Assembly: GCA_963922335.1 (NCBI GenBank)
Contig: CAWUIB010000010.1
Location: 116,503 to 180,502, forward strand
From: CALBPI01 sp963922335
GTDB lineage: Bacteria > Pseudomonadota > Gammaproteobacteria > Steroidobacterales > Woeseiaceae
DNA: 64,000 bases
Direction of reading: 5' to 3'
A model generated the notes under the pieces. The model had not been told where the DNA came from. It saw only the letters and a list, made by a program, of their open reading frames with translations, and made no database searches. Of the stretch, positions 51,237 through 59,133 are shown piece after piece; the first letter of the stretch is position 1, and the number at the start of each line of letters is the position of its first letter. Both the position numbers and the translations under genes were made by a program.

Positions 51237-52735
51237 GCGTCTTCTGCTCCGAGGTTGGCGAGCGCAACGCGATCCGGTTTGCCGTTCGCTTTGCGGGGGA
51301 AGTCCCGGCACAGATGGAATTCTCGTGGTGCGCGAGGCAGGGGAATGGTACGCAGGCAATGAGTGCGCAGTTCGGCGCTCAGCGTATCATCGAGACCCGC
51401 CTGCGCTTCGACGCGAACATGCGCGACGACGCGCTGGCCTAACATGTCATCCGGTACACCGATGACGACAGACTCCATCACCGAAGGATGCGCGTCCAGA
51501 ACGCGCTCGATCTCTTCGGGCACGATACGCTCGCCAGCCGACTTGATCATCGCCGAGCGACGGCCCACGAGAAACAGATCGCCCTCATCGTCAAAGTAGC
51601 CGATGTCGCCGGTGCGCAGTCGACCTTGATCGTCGATCGCCTCGGCGGTGGTTTCCGGGTCGTTCCAGTAGCCGAGCATGATGTTGTCGCCGGATACAAC
51701 AACTTCGCCTTTCTGGCCCTGCGGCACCGGCGTATTGTCGTCACCGATGATCTCGACGGTCACGTTCGGGATGGGACTGCCGACCGAGTCGGGTTTTCGC
51801 CGAATCCGGTCGGGCTTCAGTGCTGTGGCGCGCGGTGCGCATTCGGTCTGTCCGTAGGCGATATGAAACTCAAGCTCCGGGAAGCGATCCAGAATCGTGA
51901 GGATCGCATCGGCTGGAAGTTTGCCACCGGTCACTGTGACCCAGCGCAGATCCGGCAGTTCCCGATCGAGCAGGCTGCCGCGCGTCATCAGCGCATTGAA
52001 GTGAAACGGGACGCCGGAGAAGCCGGTGCAGCGCAGGTTGACGAGTGCATCGACGACCTGTGCGGGAAACAGGAAGCTGTCATGGAAGTGCAGTGTTGCA
52101 CCAGCGAGCAGGTGCACGGTGAGCTGCATGATGCCGTGCACGTAATGCAACGGCACCACCATGAGGTAGATGTCTTCGGGTGTGATCGGCATGTGTTCGA
52201 TCACCGAGCGATCGACGGTGTAGAGGTTCTTGTGCGACAGACACACGCCCTTTGGGCGGCCGCTACTGCCCGAGGTGTAGACGATCACCGCTGGATCAGT
52301 GTCGTCACCGGTAATCGGTTCGGGCGGCAACACGGCCATACCGGCCAGCACCTCGAGCTCCATCACGCGTTCGTACATCTCATCGTTGTTGGCAAACAGC
52401 CGCTGCTGTTTCTCGCCCTGAACGACGATCAGTTTCGGGTCGGCACTTGCACACACTGCGGGCAGGTCTTTGCCCTTGGCATCGTCGTTCATCCATACGA
52501 CGATGGCCCCGGCGGTCAGGATTCCCCAGAACAACGCAATCGCCTCCGCGTTATGGCGCGAGACAATGCCGACCCGATCTCCCTCGACGATGCCCGACGC
52601 CTGCAGTGCGGCGGCGTAGTGCGTCGCGCGCGCGTGCAGCTCGCCATAGGTGAGCGAACCACCGCCCACGACGGAGACCGCGAGGTGCTCGTCGCGTTCG
52701 GTAGCAATCCGGGCTAACGCCTGTTCCAGGCGCAT
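51233..52735 (-). CDS. Acyl-AMP ligase (ANL family)
   Basis: 500 residues. AVIVYTSGSSGRPKGVCLSHKNLY is the P-loop A3 motif of ANL enzymes, LEFHIAYGQTECAPRATAL is A5, GEVVVSGDNIMLGYW is A7-like, GRLRTGDIGYFDDEGDLFLVGR is A8 with the Asp that binds ribose, and the C-terminal PRAPREFHLCRDFPRKANGKPDRVAL holds the Lys (A10) needed for adenylation. It lies between the UbiD gene (ATGA overlap) and an ACP gene 7 bases away, so it probably loads an acid onto that ACP, or onto CoA. Substrate acid unknown. Confidence 0.88.
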   Translation of the reverse strand: MRLEQALARIATERDEHLAVSVVGGGSLTYGELHARATHYAAALQASGIVEGDRVGIVSRHNAEAIALFWGILTAGAIVVWMNDDAKGKDLPAVCASADPKLIVVQGEKQQRLFANNDEMYERVMELEVLAGMAVLPPEPITGDDTDPAVIVYTSGSSGRPKGVCLSHKNLYTVDRSVIEHMPITPEDIYLMVVPLHYVHGIMQLTVHLLAGATLHFHDSFLFPAQVVDALVNLRCTGFSGVPFHFNALMTRGSLLDRELPDLRWVTVTGGKLPADAILTILDRFPELEFHIAYGQTECAPRATALKPDRIRRKPDSVGSPIPNVTVEIIGDDNTPVPQGQKGEVVVSGDNIMLGYWNDPETTAEAIDDQGRLRTGDIGYFDDEGDLFLVGRRSAMIKSAGERIVPEEIERVLDAHPSVMESVVIGVPDDMLGQRVVAHVRVEAQAGLDDTLSAELRTHCLRTIPLPRAPREFHLCRDFPRKANGKPDRVALANLGAEDA

Positions 52736-52741
52736 GGTGTT

Positions 52742-52978
52742 CTAGCGGTCGAGGTAGGCGACGATGCTGTTGACCGTGCCGAAGTTCTCCGGCGTCAGAT
52801 CATCAGGATCGATCGAGATGTCGAACGTTTCTTCGAGCCACACGATGACATCCATCATGGCGACGCTGTCGACGATTTCGTCCTGCAGCAGGTTGGCGTC
52901 GGGATCGAGACCGTCCGCCGCGGCAGGGTTCAGAGTCGCGATGAACGCCTGGATTTTTTCTTGTTTGGACTCAGCCAT
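52742..52978 (-). CDS. Acyl carrier protein
   Basis: 78 residues, an acidic single PP-binding domain: the Ser in IVDSVAMMDVIVWLEETFDI (S38) is the phosphopantetheine site, in the DS[LV] form. The N-terminal KIQAFIATLNP and the C-terminal PDDLTPENFGTVNSIVAYL fit helices I and IV. Stand-alone, with a ligase beside it. There is no ketosynthase or thioester-reductase in the window, so it is not a fatty-acid synthase ACP by context; it probably carries the pathway substrate. Confidence 0.92.
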   Translation of the reverse strand: MAESKQEKIQAFIATLNPAAADGLDPDANLLQDEIVDSVAMMDVIVWLEETFDISIDPDDLTPENFGTVNSIVAYLDR

Positions 52979-52998
52979 GGATAGTGCTCCTGATTCAA

Positions 52999-54102
52999 TT
53001 ATCCGAAATTCCTGGTCCCCACCGTGAACTGCTCGCGCTTGTCCTGCTGCCAGTGGAAGTGACTCAACGCATCATCCTCGCATGCGACGATCACCTCGTC
53101 TGCCAACAACGTCTTGTTTTGGTCGATGCCCTCGACGTAATCCAGCGCGTCGCAATGATGCAATAATTTTTTGCTGTAGCGAAGCAATACTGCACTCTCG
53201 CCCACCATCGTCCCACACACGAGCCCAAGTCCGTGCTTGCGGGCGGTATCGACCACATCGCGTACGCCGGTAATGCCGCCGCATTTGCCCACGCGCGCAT
53301 TGATTATCTGGTAGGTCGATTGATCGGCGCAGCGCTCGACATCGGCCGCTGTGCAGGCGGACTCATCCGCGACTAATGCGACACCCGTCTCAGCATGCAG
53401 TGTGCGCAGGTTCTCATCGATATCGGCCGCTTTAGCGTCAAACGGTTCTTCCAGAGACTGAAGGTCGAGGTCTGCTGCACGAGTCAGCAATTCGGTCGCG
53501 CCATCGAGCGTCATCTGCCCGTTACCATCCAGGCGGATAGCGATGGCGGCCCCAAGGTGTTTGCGCAGCGTTCGGCAGCGCTCGAGGTCATCTGGCCCGC
53601 TGACTTTCAGTTTGGCCACCGTGCAACCCGAGAGTCGCGCGAAGCGCGCCTGTTTGATCAGCGCCTTGTCATCCTGATCGTCGCCAATGGTGATGCACTT
53701 ACCGACAGGGCGGGTGCGCGCGGGGCCGAGTGCATCGGGCCAGTCGAGCAGGCCGTTTAATTCCAAAAGGTCATGCAGCGCGAGATCAAAACCACCCACA
53801 CAGGCCGGTTGGGTCGTGCGATCCGCGTGTTCGGCAAACCAGCGCTCGACGCTCGTGCGATCGGTCAGTGTGACGTTGAGCAGTTGCTCGGCGAGTGCAG
53901 GTGCCGCGCGTTCGAACACCGAGTCGTTGGCCTCGCCGGTGACATACGGGCGCGCCTGGATTTCACCGAAACCGGTGCGACCGGAATCATCGGTGATCGC
54001 CACATGAATCACATCGCTTTCCGCACGTTTTGCTGCCGCGTGACTGAACGCCTGGCGAAACGGGATGCGTGCGCGGTTCAGCGTGATGCTACGTATCTGC
54101 AT
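52999..54102 (-). CDS. Enolase-superfamily (AEE/OSBS/MLE-like) enzyme
   Basis: 367 residues. The capping domain (ITLNRARIPFRQAFSHAAAKRAESDVIHVAITDDSGRTGFGE) and the barrel are in order: K-x-K in TVAKLKVSGPDDLERC, metal ligands Asp in AIRLDGNGQMTLDG, Glu in LQSLEEPFDAKA and Asp/Glu in VALVADESACTAADV, then the second base Lys in INARVGKCGGITGVRD. This is the muconate-lactonising/dipeptide-epimerase subgroup. Reactions range over epimerisation, dehydration (OSBS) and cycloisomerisation. The start overlaps the GH3 stop by 14 bp. Which reaction applies is not readable from sequence. Confidence 0.82.
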   Translation of the reverse strand: MQIRSITLNRARIPFRQAFSHAAAKRAESDVIHVAITDDSGRTGFGEIQARPYVTGEANDSVFERAAPALAEQLLNVTLTDRTSVERWFAEHADRTTQPACVGGFDLALHDLLELNGLLDWPDALGPARTRPVGKCITIGDDQDDKALIKQARFARLSGCTVAKLKVSGPDDLERCRTLRKHLGAAIAIRLDGNGQMTLDGATELLTRAADLDLQSLEEPFDAKAADIDENLRTLHAETGVALVADESACTAADVERCADQSTYQIINARVGKCGGITGVRDVVDTARKHGLGLVCGTMVGESAVLLRYSKKLLHHCDALDYVEGIDQNKTLLADEVIVACEDDALSHFHWQQDKREQFTVGTRNFG

Positions 54103-55729
54103 GGGCTTCGCGCACGACGGTCATGCTGGCATCAAGATCATGCTCGCGTCGCAGGACACCGGGCTTGTACTGGTCGTCGCCGACATGGCTTGCCCGCAGT
54201 TTTCGGTGTAGCGCGGCGATGTCTTCGTCGGTCACGACCACCACACTCGGCTTGCCGAGTCGTAGCGATGCACATTTGTCTGCGTACTCGCCGTTGGCGG
54301 CACACAGCGCATCGTGAAATGCGTTGGCGAGCACGCCGAGGTCCGCATCGCTTGTGCCCGCGGTGATGTTGCTTGCCGCACTCAACAATGCGTAGTGCGG
54401 TCTTTCCCCGGTACGTGGATGCACGATCACATCCTGACGATGGAACGCGGATGGACCGGTCATTGTGCGAAGGGCATCGAGTACCTGCGCCTCGGTGAGC
54501 TTCTCGCCAGTGATGCTCGACGTGCGTCCGAGTCGGTATTGGAAACTCAAATGCGGAATGCCATTTTCGAACCCGACGACCTGCATGCAGTCGGCGGTGC
54601 GGTAGCGGTAGAGACCGCCTCCCGTCGTGACGACCAGTTCATAGCGCCCATCCTGTTCGAGTTCGTGCGCGCCGAGCGTGCGAGGGTGGGTCGCCTCGGC
54701 TTCGGACTCGGGGATGAACTCGTAGTAGTGCGTCTGGTAGGCGAGCAACCCACCGCAGTCGTTGTCGACCATCGGGATCGCCATGATGCATTCGCTCGAC
54801 TGAGTGATGTAGTCGCGATAGGCAACGCCGCCCGAGTGTTCTCGCAGCAGGTTCAGGTACGGGCCTACCAGTGCGGACTGCCAACAGATGATCAGTTCGA
54901 GCGTTGGCCAGATGTCGGGCAGCTGTGTTTTTCCCGAGGTGCTGATCGCGGCGATCAGTCGGCTTGCCACCTCGGGCGATGTGGTCAAGCGGCTCGTGAG
55001 TTTCTCCGGCAGCGAAGCATCATCCAGAGCCGCCACGCCCCAGTTGCCGTGCTTGAGTCCTGCAGCGAGTGCGTCGCCGTGCGTTGTAAGCACTTCACAG
55101 AATTTGAGTAACGTTGACGGGTTGAGCCCCATCATTGCGTGCAGCTCACCTTGCAGTGCTAATCGAGCTGCTGCGTAGTAGCGCCACTCGGGCGATTCGA
55201 TAGCGGTGATTTGACGCGGAATCGGCCAGCGGTCGCTTGCCTGAAAACCCTGCATGCGTTGGTTCCAGAAGGTGGTTTCGGAAACCTCCAACACGTTGTT
55301 GCTGTCGCGGGCGCTGTGTCCGCTGTCGCCAAAGTTTGCGATAAACTTGCCGGTGCGCAGTTCCGGGTGATCGGCGTAAATCGCATCCCAGAACAACGAG
55401 AACGCACCCGCCTTCTCGCGAACAAGGCTGCTGGTCACCGGTATGCGTTTGGGTGTGCTCGACGAGCCGCTCGTCAGGAACCATGCGCTGACACGATCAG
55501 TCGTGTAATTCGATGCGTCCGGCCAATAACTGCCATCCTCGAAGCCGGCAACCTCGTCGTAGCGCATAAACGGCACAGTCGCGTACGCCTCGCCAGCGAC
55601 AACGTCGCTGAAGCCATGTCTGCGTCCGAACACCGTCTGGGCGTTTCGTGCCAGCAGTTTTTCGAGGTAATCGGCCTGCGTCTTGGCGAGTGATGTCCCG
55701 CCCGCAATGAAGCCGGAGCGATCGGCCAT
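54089..55729 (-). CDS. GH3-family acyl-acid amido synthetase
   Basis: 546 residues. The three ANL motifs of the GH3 family are present: SAWFLTSGSSSTPKRIPV (P-loop), YQTHYYEFIP and VVTTGGGLYRYRTADCMQVVGF (the YRYR-AD form), followed by GRTSSITGEKLTEAQVLDAL. Plant GH3 proteins join amino acids to auxin or jasmonate through an acyl-AMP intermediate; bacterial members are scattered and mostly uncharacterised. First gene of the minus-strand operon GH3-enolase-ACP-ligase-UbiD. In this setting it could couple an amine or amino acid to the activated acid. No signal peptide, so cytoplasmic. Confidence 0.85.
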   Translation of the reverse strand: MADRSGFIAGGTSLAKTQADYLEKLLARNAQTVFGRRHGFSDVVAGEAYATVPFMRYDEVAGFEDGSYWPDASNYTTDRVSAWFLTSGSSSTPKRIPVTSSLVREKAGAFSLFWDAIYADHPELRTGKFIANFGDSGHSARDSNNVLEVSETTFWNQRMQGFQASDRWPIPRQITAIESPEWRYYAAARLALQGELHAMMGLNPSTLLKFCEVLTTHGDALAAGLKHGNWGVAALDDASLPEKLTSRLTTSPEVASRLIAAISTSGKTQLPDIWPTLELIICWQSALVGPYLNLLREHSGGVAYRDYITQSSECIMAIPMVDNDCGGLLAYQTHYYEFIPESEAEATHPRTLGAHELEQDGRYELVVTTGGGLYRYRTADCMQVVGFENGIPHLSFQYRLGRTSSITGEKLTEAQVLDALRTMTGPSAFHRQDVIVHPRTGERPHYALLSAASNITAGTSDADLGVLANAFHDALCAANGEYADKCASLRLGKPSVVVVTDEDIAALHRKLRASHVGDDQYKPGVLRREHDLDASMTVVREAHADT

Positions 55730-55796
55730 GTGGGTTGCCTGTCGATGAGAAAGGCCTGAAACCTAACAAAAAATTGCTTCGGACACATGTTTCGCA

Positions 55797-55812
55797 GTGT
55801 GATCTTTCGCAC
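55797..55812. promoter_or_regulatory. Imperfect inverted repeat upstream of GH3 operon
   Basis: GTGTGA-TCTT-TCGCAC is an inverted repeat with one mismatch and a 4-base spacer, in the 141-base gap between the GH3 gene and the plus-strand gene at 55871. Its spacing (4, not 6) does not fit CRP, but it could be an operator for this operon. Weak on its own. Confidence 0.3.
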
Positions 55813-55870
55813 GCTATGTCAAGTCGCCGCTCGATAAACTAACAACAGGTTAATTTGGCTGCAATGAAGC

Positions 55871-57349
55871 ATGTCCCTGACCCATCGCCTGAGACACTGG
55901 CGCACCGCAATGATGTGGTTCGCGCTGCTTGCTCCGGGTGCGGCATTTGCTGCGCCCGGCGATGTGCTGTTCTCGGATAACTTCGAGCGCGCCAACATCG
56001 CGCCGTGGACCACGAACAACGGGTTTCGCTCTGGCATCCTTACTGGAGCCGACGTATCGAACTCGGGCACTCGCGGTTTGTTCACCCGGCATGATCCCGT
56101 CATCACAACAGGCCCAACGTTCTCGGCGGCGGTACCCGCAGCGGAAGTGAGTCTTTGGGCGCGGCGCGGTAGCGATGCGTTCAGCGAGTACCCGGACGGC
56201 GGCGAGGATCTGGTCATCGAGTATCGTCGCGCGGACGGCACCTGGGGCAGTCTGATCACCTATCCAGGCGGCGGCCCGGAAGGACAGATCTTTCAGGACA
56301 CAATTTTTCTGCCACCGGACGCGCTGCACGCGAACACCGCGTTGCGGGTGCGCCAGACCGGTGGCTCGGGCAACGATTTCGACTACTGGCACGTTGATGA
56401 CATTCGCGTTGTTGAGCGGGTTGCTCCGCCCGCGCTTGTTGTCGGTACCTGCGATGAGTTCGATACCGGGTTGTCGACCAATTGGACGGTGACGTCGGCT
56501 GGTGGGAACGCGGGCACCAGTAGCGCAACGTTCCAGTCGCCCAGCGCGAGTCTGTTCACCAATGGTGGGCAAGTCACCGTCACCTCGAATGCCATCGACA
56601 CAACAGACCCGGCGTTCGATGCCGTGTCGCTTTGGGTACGCCGCGGCGCGGACGCGTTTAGCGAAAACCCCGATGGCATCGAAGACTTTACGATCGAGTA
56701 TCTCGACTCCGGCAACACTTGGGTGCTGCTCGAGACATTCGGTGGCAGCGGGACGCCGGGTGAGATTTTCAATCGCAACTACGCGATGCCGGTCGGCGCG
56801 CGGCATGCAGCGTTCCGGATTCGATTCCGCCAAGAAGGCGGTTCGGGTCTGGCGTTCGATTTCTGGCACGTCGATGATGTTTGCCTTGATGTGCGCGACC
56901 TGCCGCAGCTGCAGGTGACCAAGGTGTCGTCGACGATTTCCGACCCTGTGAACGGCACGACCAACCCCTATGCCATTCCAGGTGCGATCAAAGCGTATGA
57001 CCTCAGTGTTTCCAATACCGGTGCTGGTGCCGTGGACGCCGACACATTGGTGTTGACCGACGTTATCCCCGACGACCTTGCACTGTTTGTGGATACCGGT
57101 TCAGGCGATCCGGTGGTGTTTAGTGATGGCGGGGTGGCGAGCGGCGTGTCGCTCAGCTTTGCGACGGGTGTGCGGTTCAGCAGCCAGCCCGGCGGCGGCG
57201 CGCCGTTCGATTATGTGCCGACCCCAGATGCGGATGGGTTTGACGCGGCGGTGACTGGCGTGCGGATTGCGCTGACCGGCGCTATGAATGGCGACAGTGG
57301 CGGCGGAGCGCCATCGTTCGTGATTCGGTTGCTAGCGCGCGTCGACTGA
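55871..57349 (+). CDS. Secreted protein with duplicated MAM-like domain
   Basis: 492 residues. A signal peptide (MMWFALLAPGAAFA-APG) is followed by two similar beta-sandwich domains of about 170 residues. Each has the pattern FEr/FDTG-W, SLWARRGSDAFSEYPDGGEDLVIEY / SLWVRRGADAFSENPDGIEDFTIEY and DYWHVDDIRVVE / FDFWHVDDVCLDVR, which is like a MAM/jelly-roll repeat. The last third (QLQVTKVSSTISDPVNGTTNPYAIPGAIKAYDLSVSNTGAGAVDADTLVLTDVIPDDL) resembles a DUF11-type repeat. Probably an exported surface or matrix protein. Divergent from the GH3 operon; no link to it is visible. Confidence 0.75.
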   Translation: MSLTHRLRHWRTAMMWFALLAPGAAFAAPGDVLFSDNFERANIAPWTTNNGFRSGILTGADVSNSGTRGLFTRHDPVITTGPTFSAAVPAAEVSLWARRGSDAFSEYPDGGEDLVIEYRRADGTWGSLITYPGGGPEGQIFQDTIFLPPDALHANTALRVRQTGGSGNDFDYWHVDDIRVVERVAPPALVVGTCDEFDTGLSTNWTVTSAGGNAGTSSATFQSPSASLFTNGGQVTVTSNAIDTTDPAFDAVSLWVRRGADAFSENPDGIEDFTIEYLDSGNTWVLLETFGGSGTPGEIFNRNYAMPVGARHAAFRIRFRQEGGSGLAFDFWHVDDVCLDVRDLPQLQVTKVSSTISDPVNGTTNPYAIPGAIKAYDLSVSNTGAGAVDADTLVLTDVIPDDLALFVDTGSGDPVVFSDGGVASGVSLSFATGVRFSSQPGGGAPFDYVPTPDADGFDAAVTGVRIALTGAMNGDSGGGAPSFVIRLLARVD

Positions 57350-57365
57350 CGCAGAACGCGACCGA

Positions 57366-58100
57366 CTACTCGTCGGTCGATTCCGTCTCGCTCTTGTCGG
57401 CCTCGCTCGACGCCGCTTCGTCCAGCTCCTCGTCGGGCAGAAGCTCCATGCCGCTGTACTCAACGTAGCCCGTGAGGTAGGCCACGCGAGAATCGATGCG
57501 GTCATTCAGCATCTTGCAGTAGCGCGATCCGTCCATGCTGCCGAAGCGACGTGGGTCGATGACACGCAGCGACCGAGTAGAACATTTGTCGCGGCCGCGG
57601 ATTCGGCTGCCCGTAGTTTCGGCCAGCCGATCGATATCCAAACGGATCAATCGCTCGACCAATTCGCGATCGCCGTATTCAACGCGTAACTCTGCGGCGA
57701 TTTCCTGAGCTCGGGCACGTTGGGTGGGCGTGAGGTCCGCCATGATCGATTCGAAGTTGTTGACCAGCGGGTCATGGCCACGCTCGGCGGCGAGCAGATA
57801 CCAGGCGGCGCCGCGGACCGGGTCAGCTTGTGTGCCGAGGCCGCGCGCCGTCATGTAGCCGACCATGTACTGCGCGTACTTGTCGCCAATCGGGGCGAGT
57901 TCGGTGCTGTAGTACCAGAACGCGTCTTTATAGTCTCCAGCTTCAAACGCCGCTTCCGCTTTCTTGGCGGTCTTCAGACGTCTTTCGCTCATGGGTTCGC
58001 CCGGAAAACCGAGCTGGCCGCTGCCCGCCTGGGCGAATGCCATCGGCGACGACATTAAAGAGAACACTACGACGAACAGAATCACGGGTACGCGTATCAC
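57366..58100 (-). CDS. Sel1-repeat-like periplasmic protein
   Basis: 244 residues. A signal peptide ends near MSSPMAFA-Q. KTAKKAEAAFEAGDYKDAFWYYSTELAPIGDKYAQYMVGYMTARGLGTQADPVRGAAWYLLAAERGHD is a Sel1-like helical repeat, with an acidic C-terminal tail (DEELDEAASSEADKSETESTDE). Two Cys (C178 and C195 area) might form a bond. Sel1 proteins are adaptors in envelope processes; no enzyme motif. Transcribed toward the MAM-like gene. Confidence 0.7.
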   Translation of the reverse strand: MIRVPVILFVVVFSLMSSPMAFAQAGSGQLGFPGEPMSERRLKTAKKAEAAFEAGDYKDAFWYYSTELAPIGDKYAQYMVGYMTARGLGTQADPVRGAAWYLLAAERGHDPLVNNFESIMADLTPTQRARAQEIAAELRVEYGDRELVERLIRLDIDRLAETTGSRIRGRDKCSTRSLRVIDPRRFGSMDGSRYCKMLNDRIDSRVAYLTGYVEYSGMELLPDEELDEAASSEADKSETESTDE

Positions 58101-58204
58101 GACAGTAACTCCCTGTTATCTGATTGCTAACGTAACAAACCGAAAATGGTCAGTAAAGTCGCATATTTGGTCAAAACAGCCAGATATGCCCTGTCGAAGA
58201 GATG

Positions 58205-58963
58205 TTAGGCCGCGTTTTCCTTGGCTTTGTGTAGCACGTGTACGGTCGCACCTTCCACCGCTGATGCTTCGTCCTCAGCTTCCGCTGCGATCGCGGACGC
58301 ATCGAGCGCTTTCATCTCAACGGTATCGTCCTCCGCCACTTCCTCGGTGTCTTCGGCTTCTGCCTCAACTACCGGCGCTTCTTCCTCGACTTTGGGCGCT
58401 TCCGCTTCTGCCTCAACCACAGGCGCTTCTTCTTCAGCTTCGCCCTCGGCTACAACTTCTTCGGCTGTCTCTTCAGTCGACTCCGCCTCAGCCTCTACGA
58501 CCGGCGCTTCATCCTCGGCTTCCGGTGCTTCTGCTTCTGCTGTGATTTCGCCGTCGTCGATCGCCGCTTGAACCGTCTCGTCCTCGGCTTTTGATTCGGG
58601 TTCTATCGCGGCGCTGTCGATGACCTCGCCGGCATCCGCGGCGGCGGTCTCTGCTGCCGCGGCGGCTGGTGCGATTAATGCGAACTGGCGTTGTGCCTCT
58701 TCGCCCTCGAGACCGAGCAGGTTCTCGGCGCCGTCGGCCATGTGGTTATAGAGCGCCCGATATTGCTCACCGATCGCCTGGAAGTGGCGGGCGGTCTCAG
58801 AGAAATGCTGGCTGACGTCAGACTTATACGTATCGAATTCTGTGCGGAGGTTCTCCGCTTTTTCGGCGTTGATGTCGCTGTCGGTCTTAATGAACCAGTA
58901 AGCGATGCCCAAGCCGGCTAGAAAACAAGCAAATCCAATTGCCGCGATAACGAGTGCTGACAT
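58205..58963 (-). CDS. YhcB/DUF1043-like protein with acidic repeat tail
   Basis: 252 residues from the ATG at 58963, chosen for GGAGG upstream; the frame is open to 59011. One N-terminal membrane helix (LVIAAIGFACFLAGLGIAYWFI) and a coiled-coil segment (AENLRTEFDTYKSDVSQHFSETARHFQAIGEQYRALYNHMADGAENLLG) match YhcB (ZapG), a division and envelope-linked protein of Gammaproteobacteria. The C-terminal half, unlike E. coli YhcB, is an A/E/V-rich repeat (EEEAPVVEAEAE-type). This long acidic tail is low complexity and probably disordered. Confidence 0.75.
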   Translation of the reverse strand: MSALVIAAIGFACFLAGLGIAYWFIKTDSDINAEKAENLRTEFDTYKSDVSQHFSETARHFQAIGEQYRALYNHMADGAENLLGLEGEEAQRQFALIAPAAAAAETAAADAGEVIDSAAIEPESKAEDETVQAAIDDGEITAEAEAPEAEDEAPVVEAEAESTEETAEEVVAEGEAEEEAPVVEAEAEAPKVEEEAPVVEAEAEDTEEVAEDDTVEMKALDASAIAAEAEDEASAVEGATVHVLHKAKENAA

Positions 58964-59133
58964 ATGACGGTCCTCCGTGTACAGCGCATCCAGATCGAGT
59001 CCCCCCGGCACAGAGTAACCATACTCTATGTCTTGAATATGTCTAGCGGCGGATCGCCCCGAGGCTTCAACAGGAAAGACCGTATAATCGCCCCGAAGTT
59101 CGCGGGATTCGCGAGACGAGATGGGAATTTGTC

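Noticed and set aside
55797..55812. CRP site upstream of the GH3 operon
   Set aside because: Half-sites GTGTGA/TCGCAC are spaced by 4 rather than 6 bases and differ at one base; kept only as a weak inverted repeat.
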